Shown here: positions 7,533 to 15,377 of the stretch, in pieces
Layout of the letters: every line of letters starts with the position of its first letter
Position numbering within the stretch: position 1 is the first letter of the stretch
Source: Paenibacillus sp. NFR01
GTDB taxonomy: Bacteria > Bacillota > Bacilli > Paenibacillales > Paenibacillaceae
Length of the DNA: 64,000 nt
Direction of reading: 5' to 3'
Assembly (NCBI RefSeq): GCF_900111565.1
Contig: NZ_FOIK01000001.1
Location: 2,077,309 to 2,141,308 of the forward strand
The notes under the pieces: generated by a model
Seen by the model: only the letters and a program-made list of their open reading frames with translations
The model's database searches: none
Told to the model about the DNA's origin: nothing
Program-made: the position numbers and the translations under genes

Positions 7533-8195
7533 TTATTTGCGGCCATAATCCGCCTTGATTTCTCCCCAGTCTTTCGTCTGCCATTTCAGCACTTTATTGT
7601 CATATGTATTAAGCTGAAGCCAGCGCTCCGCACGGTCGACCAGCATCCAAATTTCCTGTGTCGAGGCGTCGCGCGGCAGCGTCGTAGCCACCTTTTTCTG
7701 CTTGACCCATTTGAGGGCGTTGGCGGAATCGCTGTACACGGTTTTAGAGCTTCCCTGCTTTTTCAGCAGAGCCAGCGCATGAACGATGGCAAGAAACTCG
7801 CCGAGATTGTTCGTTCCTTTGGCAATCGGCCCGCAGGAGAAGATAACGTCTCCGGTCTGCGTGTCCACGCCTTTATATTCCACCGGCCCGGGATTGCCGC
7901 GGGTGCCGACATCCACCGAAATGCTGTCGTAATCGATCTCGCCCGGGTCCGCCGCAGAGGCGCTCTTCGATCCGAAGCGCGAACTCTTGCCGGAAGTAAC
8001 AGCACCGGATGCCGGACTTTGGCCCCAGCGGCCTTTCCAGCCGCCTTTAAACGCGGCTTCCGCTTCCGCTTTCGACTCGTAGGATTTATATTTTGCCCCG
8101 GTATAATGGTCGGTCTGCGCCTTGCATTCCGCCCAGGTTGCGTAAACGCCCGGCTGCTTGCCTTCCCATACTACGTAATATTTTGATTTTGCCAT
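7533..8195 (-). CDS. Ribonuclease H with N-terminal viroplasmin-like domain
   Basis: This 220-residue protein has an N-terminal RNA/DNA-hybrid binding domain (residues 1-50: YYVVWEGKQPGVYATWAECK, then YKSYESKAEAEAAFKGG), a Gly/Ser linker and a C-terminal type 1 RNase H domain. The four acidic catalytic positions are visible: SVDVGTRGNPG (first Asp), NNLGEFLAIVHAL (Glu), VYSDSANAL (second Asp) and the late Asp in MLVDRAERW. The enzyme should degrade RNA in RNA-DNA hybrids. The start at 8195 is chosen by GAAAGGGAG upstream; 18 more in-frame codons upstream lack a site. A weak 9-bp stem, CTTTACCGG/CCGGTAAAG, lies just past its stop at 7497-7530. Confidence 0.92.
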   Translation of the reverse strand: MAKSKYYVVWEGKQPGVYATWAECKAQTDHYTGAKYKSYESKAEAEAAFKGGWKGRWGQSPASGAVTSGKSSRFGSKSASAADPGEIDYDSISVDVGTRGNPGPVEYKGVDTQTGDVIFSCGPIAKGTNNLGEFLAIVHALALLKKQGSSKTVYSDSANALKWVKQKKVATTLPRDASTQEIWMLVDRAERWLQLNTYDNKVLKWQTKDWGEIKADYGRK

Positions 8196-8345
8196 GCTCG
8201 AACGCTCCCTTTCTACGCTCATCTTGCCTAAACATTTATTGTATATCAAAATGTGCCCATTTTCACCGGATAATTGTGCCGGGCAGGCGCCATAATATAC
8301 GCAAGGGAACGCAGGAGCACCGCTCCGCTGGAGCCCGCCAGGTCT

Positions 8346-8921
8346 TTATAGCATCGCCAGCGTCGTATCGATTATGGATTGCAGCTTGTCCGAATCCTTA
8401 TCCAGCGTTTTTACCAATACCCGTAAGCCGACAAACGTATTATGGAGAAATGCGGCAAGATCGGCGGCAGCCAGATGCGAAGTGATTTCGCCCGATGCCT
8501 GGCCTTGCCGGACCAGCCGCTCCAGCAGTCTTTCCGTGCCCTCGAATGCGAAGTTTACTTTATCCTTGGCTTCGGGATCATGGTTAGAAAGCTCGACCGC
8601 TGTATTTACGAGCAGACAGCCGTACGGGTCTTCCTTCTGCCGGTAGACTGTTGCTTCAAGCAGCAGGCGGATCGCCGCTTTGGCCGACGGGGCATCCGCA
8701 ACCCGCCCTTCCATCCGGGACGCAACCTGCTCGGCATACCGTTCCATCGCTTTCATGAACAGGGTATGCTTGTCGCCGAAGGTGTCATACATGCTGCGCT
8801 TATGAATGCCCATACCGGTGACGAGATCTTGCATGGAGGTTTTTTCGTAGCCCTGCTGCCAGAAAATCGCCATCGCCTTACCCAGCACATGGTCAATATC
8901 GAATTCCTTGCTTCGCGCCAT
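8346..8921 (-). CDS. TetR/AcrR family transcriptional regulator
   Basis: This 191-residue protein has an N-terminal TetR helix-turn-helix (residues 8-50: VLGKAMAIFWQQGYEKTSMQ, then LVTGMGIHKRSMYDTFGDKH) and an all-helical ligand domain in which PYGCLLVNTAVE is typical of the YcdC-like C-terminal group. The ATG at 8921 sits 7 bases after AAGGAG, so longer versions reaching 9017 are rejected. It diverges from the lipoprotein gene at 9062, which it may regulate. Its ligand cannot be read from sequence. Confidence 0.9.
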   Translation of the reverse strand: MARSKEFDIDHVLGKAMAIFWQQGYEKTSMQDLVTGMGIHKRSMYDTFGDKHTLFMKAMERYAEQVASRMEGRVADAPSAKAAIRLLLEATVYRQKEDPYGCLLVNTAVELSNHDPEAKDKVNFAFEGTERLLERLVRQGQASGEITSHLAAADLAAFLHNTFVGLRVLVKTLDKDSDKLQSIIDTTLAML

Positions 8922-9061
8922 AATCATTCTCCTTCCTGGCTTTATCTTAACATTTGTAGAACGATCGGTAAATATTTTGGAGGTGAAGTGAACAAAATCA
9001 CAACTTTTCCGCACCATTCATTCTATATTAAATTTAAGCATTTACCAAGGAGGCTTATCGC

Positions 9062-9646
9062 ATGAGAAAATTCGCAGCGTTTCTGACAGCCATTGCGCTT
9101 ACCCTGACCGTGGGATGCGGAAACAACAATAACAACAACGCCGCAAACAATGCGGGGAACAATGCAGCCAATAATGCAGCTAATAATGCCGCAAATAACG
9201 CTGCAGCCGGGAACCAAACGACCGATGCCGTGACCTCGGTATCCGTCGTAGACAACAACGAAGCGTTCAAGACGGCCATCAGCCCACAGGGGCACTGGAT
9301 TGCCGCAACCTTAAAGGACCTGACCTTTACCGAGGATCTGGTCGTCGACGGGCAATTTACGAACAAAGGTGCTCCGGCGCGTAAAATCGCCCTGTATACG
9401 CAGGATGCGGACCACAACATCACCAATTCTTTTACGCTTACCGCACCGAAAATCACGATCCGCAGTGAAAACACGCAAATTCAAGGCGGTACTTTCGTCG
9501 GGGATGTCTATGTGGAAGCCAACGGCTTCAAGGTCATCAACGCCACCATTCAGGGCAATGTCTACTTTGCCAGCGACGAATATCAAGCTTCTTACACCGC
9601 ATCCGATCAAGGCAAGGTTACGGGCGTGACGGAAGTCAAAAAATAA
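9062..9646 (+). CDS. Lipoprotein with Asn/Ala-rich repeat linker
   Basis: This 194-residue protein starts with a lipoprotein signal peptide ending in the lipobox LTVGC (Cys19). The next 30 residues are almost only Asn, Ala and Gly, built from repeats of NNAA. The remaining 145 residues form a repetitive beta-rich domain (IAATLKDLTFTEDLVVDGQF, TIRSENTQIQGGTFVGDVYV, NATIQGNVYFASDEYQ) that looks like a short right-handed beta-helix or bactofilin-like ladder. It should be anchored on the outer face of the membrane, with the Asn/Ala tract as a flexible spacer. AAGGAGG is 8 bases before the ATG. The function is unknown. Confidence 0.75.
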   Translation: MRKFAAFLTAIALTLTVGCGNNNNNNAANNAGNNAANNAANNAANNAAAGNQTTDAVTSVSVVDNNEAFKTAISPQGHWIAATLKDLTFTEDLVVDGQFTNKGAPARKIALYTQDADHNITNSFTLTAPKITIRSENTQIQGGTFVGDVYVEANGFKVINATIQGNVYFASDEYQASYTASDQGKVTGVTEVKK

Positions 9647-9660
9647 CGGATTCCGAAGGG

Positions 9661-9693
9661 GGCGCCCCGGTCAGTCGCCGGGGTGCGCCTTTT
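9661..9693 (+). terminator. Terminator after the Asn/Ala lipoprotein gene
   Basis: GGCGCCCCGG (9661-9670) pairs with CCGGGGTGCGCC (9678-9689), followed by TTTT. It begins 14 bases after the stop codon and ends 25 bases before the next start. Confidence 0.88.
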
Positions 9694-9718
9694 GTCGTTC
9701 ACCGGAGAAGGTGTCCCT

Positions 9719-11071
9719 ATGAAAAAGCCTTTATCGATCTTTCTTTCATTGATTCTATTGCTCCCCCTCTCTTCCTGCACCCGTTCCGGGCATGGCGGGA
9801 ACGCCGAATACCGGATTCAATCCGGCCATGCGCTGACCCTGTTTGCCGCAACCGACACCCACTATCTGGCTCCGGAATTGACTGATTCCGGTCCGGCTTT
9901 CCAGCGTTTTGTCGAGGACGGAGACGGCAAAGAGCTTGGATACAGCGATGCGCTCCTGAGCGCCTTCGGTTATGAAGTGGCCGTCAAACGTCCTGACATT
10001 CTCATTCTCAGCGGCGACCTTACGAACAACGGCGAGAAGGCCAGCCATTTGGGGCTGGCGGAGCATTTGCGGCAGATCGAAGCCGAAGCCGGAACCAAAG
10101 TCTACGTCATTCCCGGCAATCATGACATCAATAATCCCTGGGCGCGCAAATTTGCCGGGCAGAAGCAGGTGAAGGTCAAGCCGGTCAGTCCGAAGCAGTT
10201 CCGCAGCATTTACGGGGAGTTCGGATACGACGAGGCGATATCCAGGGACCCGGCTTCGCTCAGCTATCTGGCGGCGCCGTCCGACGACTTGTGGCTGCTC
10301 ATGCTGGACACCAGCCAATATGCAGATAACGCCAAGCTCGGCTCGCCGCAGCTGGACGGGCAGCTTGGGCCCGAAACGCTCGCCTGGATCGCCGAATGCG
10401 GGACGAAAGCCCGTGATAACGGTGCGCAGCTGCTTGCAGTCATGCACCATAGCCTGCTGAACCACAGCGAATTTATCCGCAAAGGCTTCACGTTGAACAA
10501 CAATGAGCAAGCCGGCCGCGTGTTGATGAGCATCGGCGTCCCTGCCGTGCTAAGCGGGCATATCCATATCCAGGACATTGCTTCCTATAGCGAAAACGGC
10601 CGTACGGTCTACGATATCGCGGACAGCGCCTTATCCGTATATCCGCAGCAGTACGGCGTGCTGCAATACGAACCTGCTGCGCGCAAGCTGGTATATGGTA
10701 CGGAGCGGCTGAATGTCGAGCTGTGGGCCAAGGCTTCCGGCAGCAGCGATCCGAACCTGCTGAACTTCAAGCAATACAGCGCGGACAGCTTTACGTCCTT
10801 ATCCGCGGACCGCACATATTCCCGGCTGAAAGAAGACGCTGCGTACAGCCGGTATTCCGACGCGCAGCTGAAGGCGATGGCGGAAGCGGTCGGGGCGCTG
10901 AACGCCATCTATTTCGCCGGAACGGCGGACACAGACATGGCCGCCGTGACCGCCTCCGAGGGCTTCCGCCTCTGGCAGGAAGCCCCGCCCGGCGGCATGC
11001 GCAGCTATGCGCTGGGCATGGCCGCGCGCGAGCGGAAGGACAATCGCCATCTGGAGATTGTCCTTCCGTGA
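9719..11071 (+). CDS. Secreted lipoprotein metallophosphoesterase
   Basis: This 450-residue protein has a lipoprotein signal peptide (LLPLSSC) and a calcineurin-like metallophosphoesterase domain. Metal-binding motifs are in order: ATDTHYL near residue 45, LSGDLTNNGEKASH, VIPGNHDINN, MHHSLLNH and LSGHIHIQD near residue 280. Together these give the full set of Asp, Asn and His ligands for two metals. The C-terminal 150 residues are helical and not assigned. It should hydrolyse phosphomono- or diesters outside the membrane; the substrate is unknown. The ATG at 9719 is chosen for its signal peptide and the GGAGAAGG site. Confidence 0.9.
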   Translation: MKKPLSIFLSLILLLPLSSCTRSGHGGNAEYRIQSGHALTLFAATDTHYLAPELTDSGPAFQRFVEDGDGKELGYSDALLSAFGYEVAVKRPDILILSGDLTNNGEKASHLGLAEHLRQIEAEAGTKVYVIPGNHDINNPWARKFAGQKQVKVKPVSPKQFRSIYGEFGYDEAISRDPASLSYLAAPSDDLWLLMLDTSQYADNAKLGSPQLDGQLGPETLAWIAECGTKARDNGAQLLAVMHHSLLNHSEFIRKGFTLNNNEQAGRVLMSIGVPAVLSGHIHIQDIASYSENGRTVYDIADSALSVYPQQYGVLQYEPAARKLVYGTERLNVELWAKASGSSDPNLLNFKQYSADSFTSLSADRTYSRLKEDAAYSRYSDAQLKAMAEAVGALNAIYFAGTADTDMAAVTASEGFRLWQEAPPGGMRSYALGMAARERKDNRHLEIVLP

Positions 11072-11072
11072 C

Positions 11073-11116
11073 AACAGGGCAGCGTTCCTTCCATTATGGA
11101 GGAACGCTGCCCTGTT
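11073..11116. terminator. Long-stem bidirectional terminator
   Basis: A perfect 17-bp stem, AACAGGGCAGCGTTCCT (11073-11089) with its complement at 11100-11116, lies between two convergent genes. There is no long T tract, but the stem is very stable and centrally placed. Confidence 0.75.
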
Positions 11117-11139
11117 CGCTCTTGCCTGCGAAGCTCCGC

Positions 11140-12252
11140 TTAATCTGCTTGCGGCGCCAGCTCCAGCGCCGCTTCGGCCACCTCGCGCCCGTTGACGAGG
11201 AGCGCGATCCGGTGGCTGCCCGGGTAATGGCGCCGGGTCGTCAGATCGGCCCAGCGGTGCGTACGCGTACCGCTTAAGGCCGTGCCGCCCGGTACCGTTT
11301 TGTCGGACAGCAGAAACAGCTTGCGCGAAGTCTTCCCGCCGGATTTGACAAAGTAAATGCCGTATTCGATCCGTACGCGCACGGCCTCGCCTTCGCGGAC
11401 GCGCAGGCGGTAGGACAGCTCGCCGCTGTCGCCGATGCACAGCGCCTGCGGCGATGCGGTAATTTCGGCATGGACGACGAGCGGCGTCTCCTCCGCCTCT
11501 TGGGCATAGCCGAACAGCGCCAGCACCTCGGGCTCCGCCTTGCGGATCAGCGTGCGGCAGCCGTGCCGCACGATCCAGTCGGTCAGCGGATTCTGCCCCT
11601 TCCAGCGCCGCGCCAGCTCCAGGACCACCTGCGGGTTGTCCTTGGCGATATCGTTCAGGTTGTTCGCCACGCTCTTGCGCACATACAGCGACGGGTCGGC
11701 CTTGAGCCGTTCCAGCACCGGCAGCAGCGGCCGTGGATCGCGTTTGAACATCGGGAGCGCCTGGCCCCAGGGCAGCCGCGGCCGGCAGCCTTCGCTGGCC
11801 AGCCGGCGCACATGCTCGTCTTCATGGCCGGCCCAGGCAAGCATCTGTACCATCATCCGCTCCGGTTCCCGCAGCAGAAACGGCCGCACGGCAAATTCCG
11901 CTGACGACTTCGGCGTAAAGCGTTCCAGCGCCGCCACCGACAGTTCGAAATGTTCATCCGCCTGCCCGAACACTTCGACAAAATCCGGGAAGATCAAATA
12001 CGGAAATCCCCGGCATTCCTCATCGATCGCAAACAGGACCGCCAGCGCGTCTTCATAGCGCGGAGGCAGAAAATCGCCCAGCGTCAGCGTAATCCGCCGC
12101 ATCCGTTCCTTCAGCTCCAGCGCTTCCCACGGCTCCCGCATCGCCGCCGCTACAAACTCTTTTCTATTAAAAGAGGGGTACGCCCGTCCAAGCTTGTCCG
12201 CCAGCCCGTTCAAAAAAGATTCATTGTACATTGACTTGAGAGGTTCCGCCAC
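11140..12252 (-). CDS. DNA alkylation repair protein, AlkD-like (HEAT repeats)
   Basis: This 370-residue all-helical protein has repeated HEAT-like units. The segment MVQMLAWAGHEDEHVRRLAS, followed by EGCRPRLPWG and then YVRKSVANNLNDIAKDNP, matches the family annotated as DNA alkylation repair, whose members recognise alkylated bases by a HEAT-repeat cradle. The last 110 residues form a beta-rich extension (VVHAEITASPQALCIGDSGE onward) of unknown role, making the protein longer than AlkD (about 235 residues). The GTG at 12252 follows AAAGGAG with 8 bases spacing. Activity is inferred from the family only. Confidence 0.82.
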   Translation of the reverse strand: MAEPLKSMYNESFLNGLADKLGRAYPSFNRKEFVAAAMREPWEALELKERMRRITLTLGDFLPPRYEDALAVLFAIDEECRGFPYLIFPDFVEVFGQADEHFELSVAALERFTPKSSAEFAVRPFLLREPERMMVQMLAWAGHEDEHVRRLASEGCRPRLPWGQALPMFKRDPRPLLPVLERLKADPSLYVRKSVANNLNDIAKDNPQVVLELARRWKGQNPLTDWIVRHGCRTLIRKAEPEVLALFGYAQEAEETPLVVHAEITASPQALCIGDSGELSYRLRVREGEAVRVRIEYGIYFVKSGGKTSRKLFLLSDKTVPGGTALSGTRTHRWADLTTRRHYPGSHRIALLVNGREVAEAALELAPQAD

Positions 12253-12475
12253 TAGTCCAGCTCCTTTATTCCCATTCGTTTTTTTGGGTAAGATAAGTAT
12301 ACTCCAGCTTAGTCCCAGACCAAACTATATAGATTGAACTTGAAAATTTGATAAAAAGAAAGGAACGACGAAGGGGATATATTTTGAAAACTCATTTGCA
12401 AAATCCTCCGCCTGCCGTACAATAATCCGTAAGCTTTTATTCGAGCTAATCCGACTGATCACGGAGGTTCCAGCC

Positions 12476-12694
12476 ATGCCGCAAACCCTTGTTAAAGATG
12501 TCGAATTTTTTGTTGCCGCCCTCTCGCGAACCTTCGTTTCTGCGCTGCAGCGTGATCCGGACGGGATGTACTCCCGGGTGGGCTTTGGAGTGATCGAGAA
12601 GTTCTCGGAGGACGTTGTACGGCTGAAAAAATTTGACGGAACCGTCTCGCATTATGCCCGGGACATCACGAAATTCCAGCGCAACCTCGGCTGA
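12476..12694 (+). CDS. Small hypothetical protein upstream of nadE
   Basis: This 72-residue protein (opening MPQTLVKDVEFFVAALSRTF) has no domain I recognise. It looks like a soluble helical-plus-strand protein. ACGGAGG stands 8 bases before its ATG, and the reading frame ends 40 bases before nadE on the same strand, so the two could be one transcript. Confidence 0.6.
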   Translation: MPQTLVKDVEFFVAALSRTFVSALQRDPDGMYSRVGFGVIEKFSEDVVRLKKFDGTVSHYARDITKFQRNLG

Positions 12695-12734
12695 CGCCCA
12701 CACATTACTGTCAGTTAAAGGATAGGTGAATTCA

Positions 12735-14675
12735 TTGCAAAATTACGGTTTCGCGCGCGTAGCCGCCGCTTCCCCCGAGCTTAAGGTGGCGGACTGTGCG
12801 TTTAACGCGACGCAAATTATCGAAGTGATCGGACAAGCCGCCCTTCAGCGGGTCGAATACCTCGTCCTGCCGGAGCTGTGCATCACCGGCTATACCTGCG
12901 CCGATCTGTTCCTTCAGCATAAGCTGCTGGACGCCGCGCAAAAAGCGCTGCTGCAGATCGCAGAAGCGACCGCAGGGCTGCGCCTGGTCGTAGCCGTCGG
13001 CCTGCCTTTGTCGATCAAAGGCCGGATCTTTAACTGCGCGGCCGTGATTCAGAGCGGCCGCATTCTCGGCCTCGTGCCGAAGACCTGCATTCCCGGCTAC
13101 AGCGAGTTCTACGAGCCGCGCTGGTTCGCGGCCGCCGAAGAGCTGGAGGTGTCCGAGCTGCGCCTCGGCGACCAGACCGTGCCGATCGGCAACGATCTCA
13201 TCTTCGCCTGCGAGAACGACGCCAATCTCTCGTTCGGCGTCGAGATTTGCGAAGATCTGTGGGTGCCGGTGCCGCCAAGCAGCCTGCTGGCCCAGGCGGG
13301 CGCCTTGCTGCTCTTTAACCTGTCCGCCAGCAACGAGCTGGTCGGCAAGGCGGATTACCGCCGCCAGCTGGTATCCTCCCAGTCGGCCTCCTGCGTGGCG
13401 GCCTATGTGTACGCCGGCGCCAATACCGGCGAGTCCAGCACCGACGTCGTCTTCGGCGGCCACTCGCTGATCGCCGAGAACGGCCAGCTGCTGGCCGAAT
13501 CGGAACGGTTCACCCACGAGACGAGGCTCACCGCCGCAGACATCGACGTGCCGCGGCTGCAGTACTCCCGCTCCGTCATGGGCACGTTCCGTGCCGGCCG
13601 CGGCGGGCGCAACTACCGCGAGATTCTTTTCGCGGCTCCGGAAGGTGAATCTGCCGCGGAACGCGAGCTGCTGCGCAGCATTGCCGTCAACCCTTTCGTT
13701 CCCGGCAATCCGGCGCAGCGTGACGAACGCTGCCGGGAGATTCTCTCCATCCAGACCTCCGGCCTAATGAAACGCATCCGCCACATCGGAACGAAGCAAG
13801 CGGTCATCGGCATCTCCGGCGGCCTCGACTCCACGCTGGCCTTCCTCGTCGCCGTCCGCGCCATGGAGCTGCTCGGCCGTCCGGCCAGCGACGTGCTGGC
13901 CGTGACGATGCCGGGCTTCGGCACCACCAGCCGCACGTACGACAACGCGGTGGGACTGATCAAGGGCCTCGGCGCGTCGCTGATGGTCGTCGATATCAAG
14001 GATGCCTGCCTGCAGCATTTCAAGGACATCGGGCATGACAAGGATGTCCACGATTTGACCTACGAGAACGTGCAGGCCCGGGAACGGACGCAAATCCTGA
14101 TGGACCTTGCCAATAAAAACGGCGGCATCGTCATCGGCACAGGCGACTTGTCCGAGCTGGCCCTCGGCTGGTGCACGTACAACGGCGACCATATGTCGAT
14201 GTACAGCGTCAATTCGGGCATCCCGAAAACGCTGATCCAGTATGTCGTGCAGTGGTATGCCGACCATGAAGCCGACGACAATGTCAAAGGCTTCCTGCAC
14301 AGTATCATCGATACCGGCATCAGCCCCGAGCTGCTGCCGCCTTCGGCAACCGGAGAAATCGTCCAGCTGACCGAGAACATTCTTGGACCGTACACGGTGC
14401 ATGATTTCTTCCTGTACTACATGCTGCGCACCGGGGCGACCCCGGGCAAAATCCTGTATCTTGCCCGCCATGCCTTCGGCGAAGCGTATACGAAGCAGCA
14501 GCTCAAGGACTGGCTGCGCGTCTTCATCACCCGCTTTTTCACGCAGCAGTTCAAGCGCTCCTGCCTGCCGGACGGCCCGAAGGTCGGCACCGTCAGCCTG
14601 TCGCCGCGCGGCGACCTGCGCATGCCGAGCGATGCATCTGCCGCGCTGTGGCTGAGCGAGCTGGAAGAGCTGTAA
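12735..14675 (+). CDS. nadE: Glutamine-dependent NAD+ synthetase
   Basis: This protein of about 646 residues catalyses the last step of NAD biosynthesis, amidation of deamido-NAD using glutamine. The N-terminal nitrilase-type glutaminase carries its triad in LPELCITGY (Glu), PKTCIPGYSEF (Lys) and FGVEICEDLW (Cys). The C-terminal synthetase has the P-loop-like GISGGLDSTLAF and the conserved VIGTGDLSELALGWCTYNGDHM region (split). The length matches the fused bacterial form. TTG at 12735 after AGGTGA is the likely start; the GTG at 12726 overlaps that site. A strong terminator follows. Confidence 0.96.
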   Translation: MQNYGFARVAAASPELKVADCAFNATQIIEVIGQAALQRVEYLVLPELCITGYTCADLFLQHKLLDAAQKALLQIAEATAGLRLVVAVGLPLSIKGRIFNCAAVIQSGRILGLVPKTCIPGYSEFYEPRWFAAAEELEVSELRLGDQTVPIGNDLIFACENDANLSFGVEICEDLWVPVPPSSLLAQAGALLLFNLSASNELVGKADYRRQLVSSQSASCVAAYVYAGANTGESSTDVVFGGHSLIAENGQLLAESERFTHETRLTAADIDVPRLQYSRSVMGTFRAGRGGRNYREILFAAPEGESAAERELLRSIAVNPFVPGNPAQRDERCREILSIQTSGLMKRIRHIGTKQAVIGISGGLDSTLAFLVAVRAMELLGRPASDVLAVTMPGFGTTSRTYDNAVGLIKGLGASLMVVDIKDACLQHFKDIGHDKDVHDLTYENVQARERTQILMDLANKNGGIVIGTGDLSELALGWCTYNGDHMSMYSVNSGIPKTLIQYVVQWYADHEADDNVKGFLHSIIDTGISPELLPPSATGEIVQLTENILGPYTVHDFFLYYMLRTGATPGKILYLARHAFGEAYTKQQLKDWLRVFITRFFTQQFKRSCLPDGPKVGTVSLSPRGDLRMPSDASAALWLSELEEL

Positions 14676-14733
14676 GCATAATTCAACTCTGACGCCAATC
14701 AAAGATTCACGCGCCGCACAACGCCGCACCCCG

Positions 14734-14766
14734 ATCCGCTGCCCGCTTACGGGCGGCGGATTTTTT
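14734..14766 (+). terminator. Terminator of nadE
   Basis: ATCCGCTGCCCG pairs with CGGGCGGCGGAT around a CTTA loop and is followed by TTTTT. It lies about 60 bases after the stop. Confidence 0.88.
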
Positions 14767-14811
14767 CATGGAATCCCGCAAAAATTTACTGAAAATTTTC
14801 GAGTTTATTTC

Positions 14812-14840
14812 TTGACGAATTTCATGAGCGGTGGTATATT
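14812..14840 (+). promoter_or_regulatory. Sigma-A type promoter of the MarR/DHA2 operon
   Basis: TTGACG (14812-14817) and TATATT (14835-14840) are separated by exactly 17 bases and stand about 92 bases before the MarR start. Confidence 0.75.
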
Positions 14841-14854
14841 TTGATTCATGCTTT

Positions 14855-14915
14855 AATAATTTAGTTCTTAACTATTTACCTCTTAATTAATTAACGCTTA
14901 ATCAATTTAAAAATA
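14855..14915 (+). promoter_or_regulatory. Candidate MarR operator region
   Basis: This AT-rich leader holds three spaced CTTAA/CTTAAT elements and a perfect TTAATTAATTAA palindrome, directly downstream of the promoter. Such A/T palindromes are typical MarR-family sites, so autoregulation is likely but not proven. Confidence 0.5.
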
Positions 14916-14932
14916 AGTTTGGAGGTGAGCCT

Positions 14933-15358
14933 GTGCCCGAGCGTGATTATTTCGAGCTTTCCACTTTATTCAAGACGCTGCTGAAAGGAATAGCCCATAA
15001 ATGGAATCAGCATGGCTGCCCGCTGACCCAGACCCAGTTCAAGACGCTGTTCGTCTTGTCGAAGGAAGGTCCGCAAATGGTATCGCAGCTGGCGCATGCG
15101 CTTGATTTAACCTCCGCGGCCATCACCGGCGTGACCGACCATCTGCTGGCCGAAGGCTACGTGAAGAAGGAACGGGCGGAAGGCGACCGGCGTGTCGTCA
15201 ACATTACGCTGACCGAAGAAGGCGCCAGCCTGATCAAGGAGGTGGAGAAGAGCCAGAAGGAGCTTCTTCATTCGCATTTCAGCGTGCTGCCGGATGAAGA
15301 CATCGCGCATCTGAAGCGGATTTTTAACACCTTGATTGCAGAGTTAGATAAAAAATAA
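14933..15358 (+). CDS. MarR family transcriptional regulator
   Basis: This 141-residue winged-helix regulator has QLAHALDLTSAAITGVTDHL (recognition helix, about residues 47-66) and the wing ERAEGDRRVVNITLTEEGA, both standard MarR features. The flanking dimer helices are complete. GTG at 14933 follows GGAGGTGAGCCT. It is followed after 19 bases by a DHA2 efflux gene, the classic arrangement in which the regulator represses itself and the pump until a toxic ligand binds. Confidence 0.92.
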   Translation: MPERDYFELSTLFKTLLKGIAHKWNQHGCPLTQTQFKTLFVLSKEGPQMVSQLAHALDLTSAAITGVTDHLLAEGYVKKERAEGDRRVVNITLTEEGASLIKEVEKSQKELLHSHFSVLPDEDIAHLKRIFNTLIAELDKK

Positions 15359-15377
15359 TTAGTGGGGGAAAAACATC

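Noticed and set aside
6831..8186. Long plus-strand open reading frame opposite ung and the RNase H gene
   Set aside because: It is the shadow of two well-recognised minus-strand genes; it has no ribosome site and a low-complexity, basic, domain-free product.
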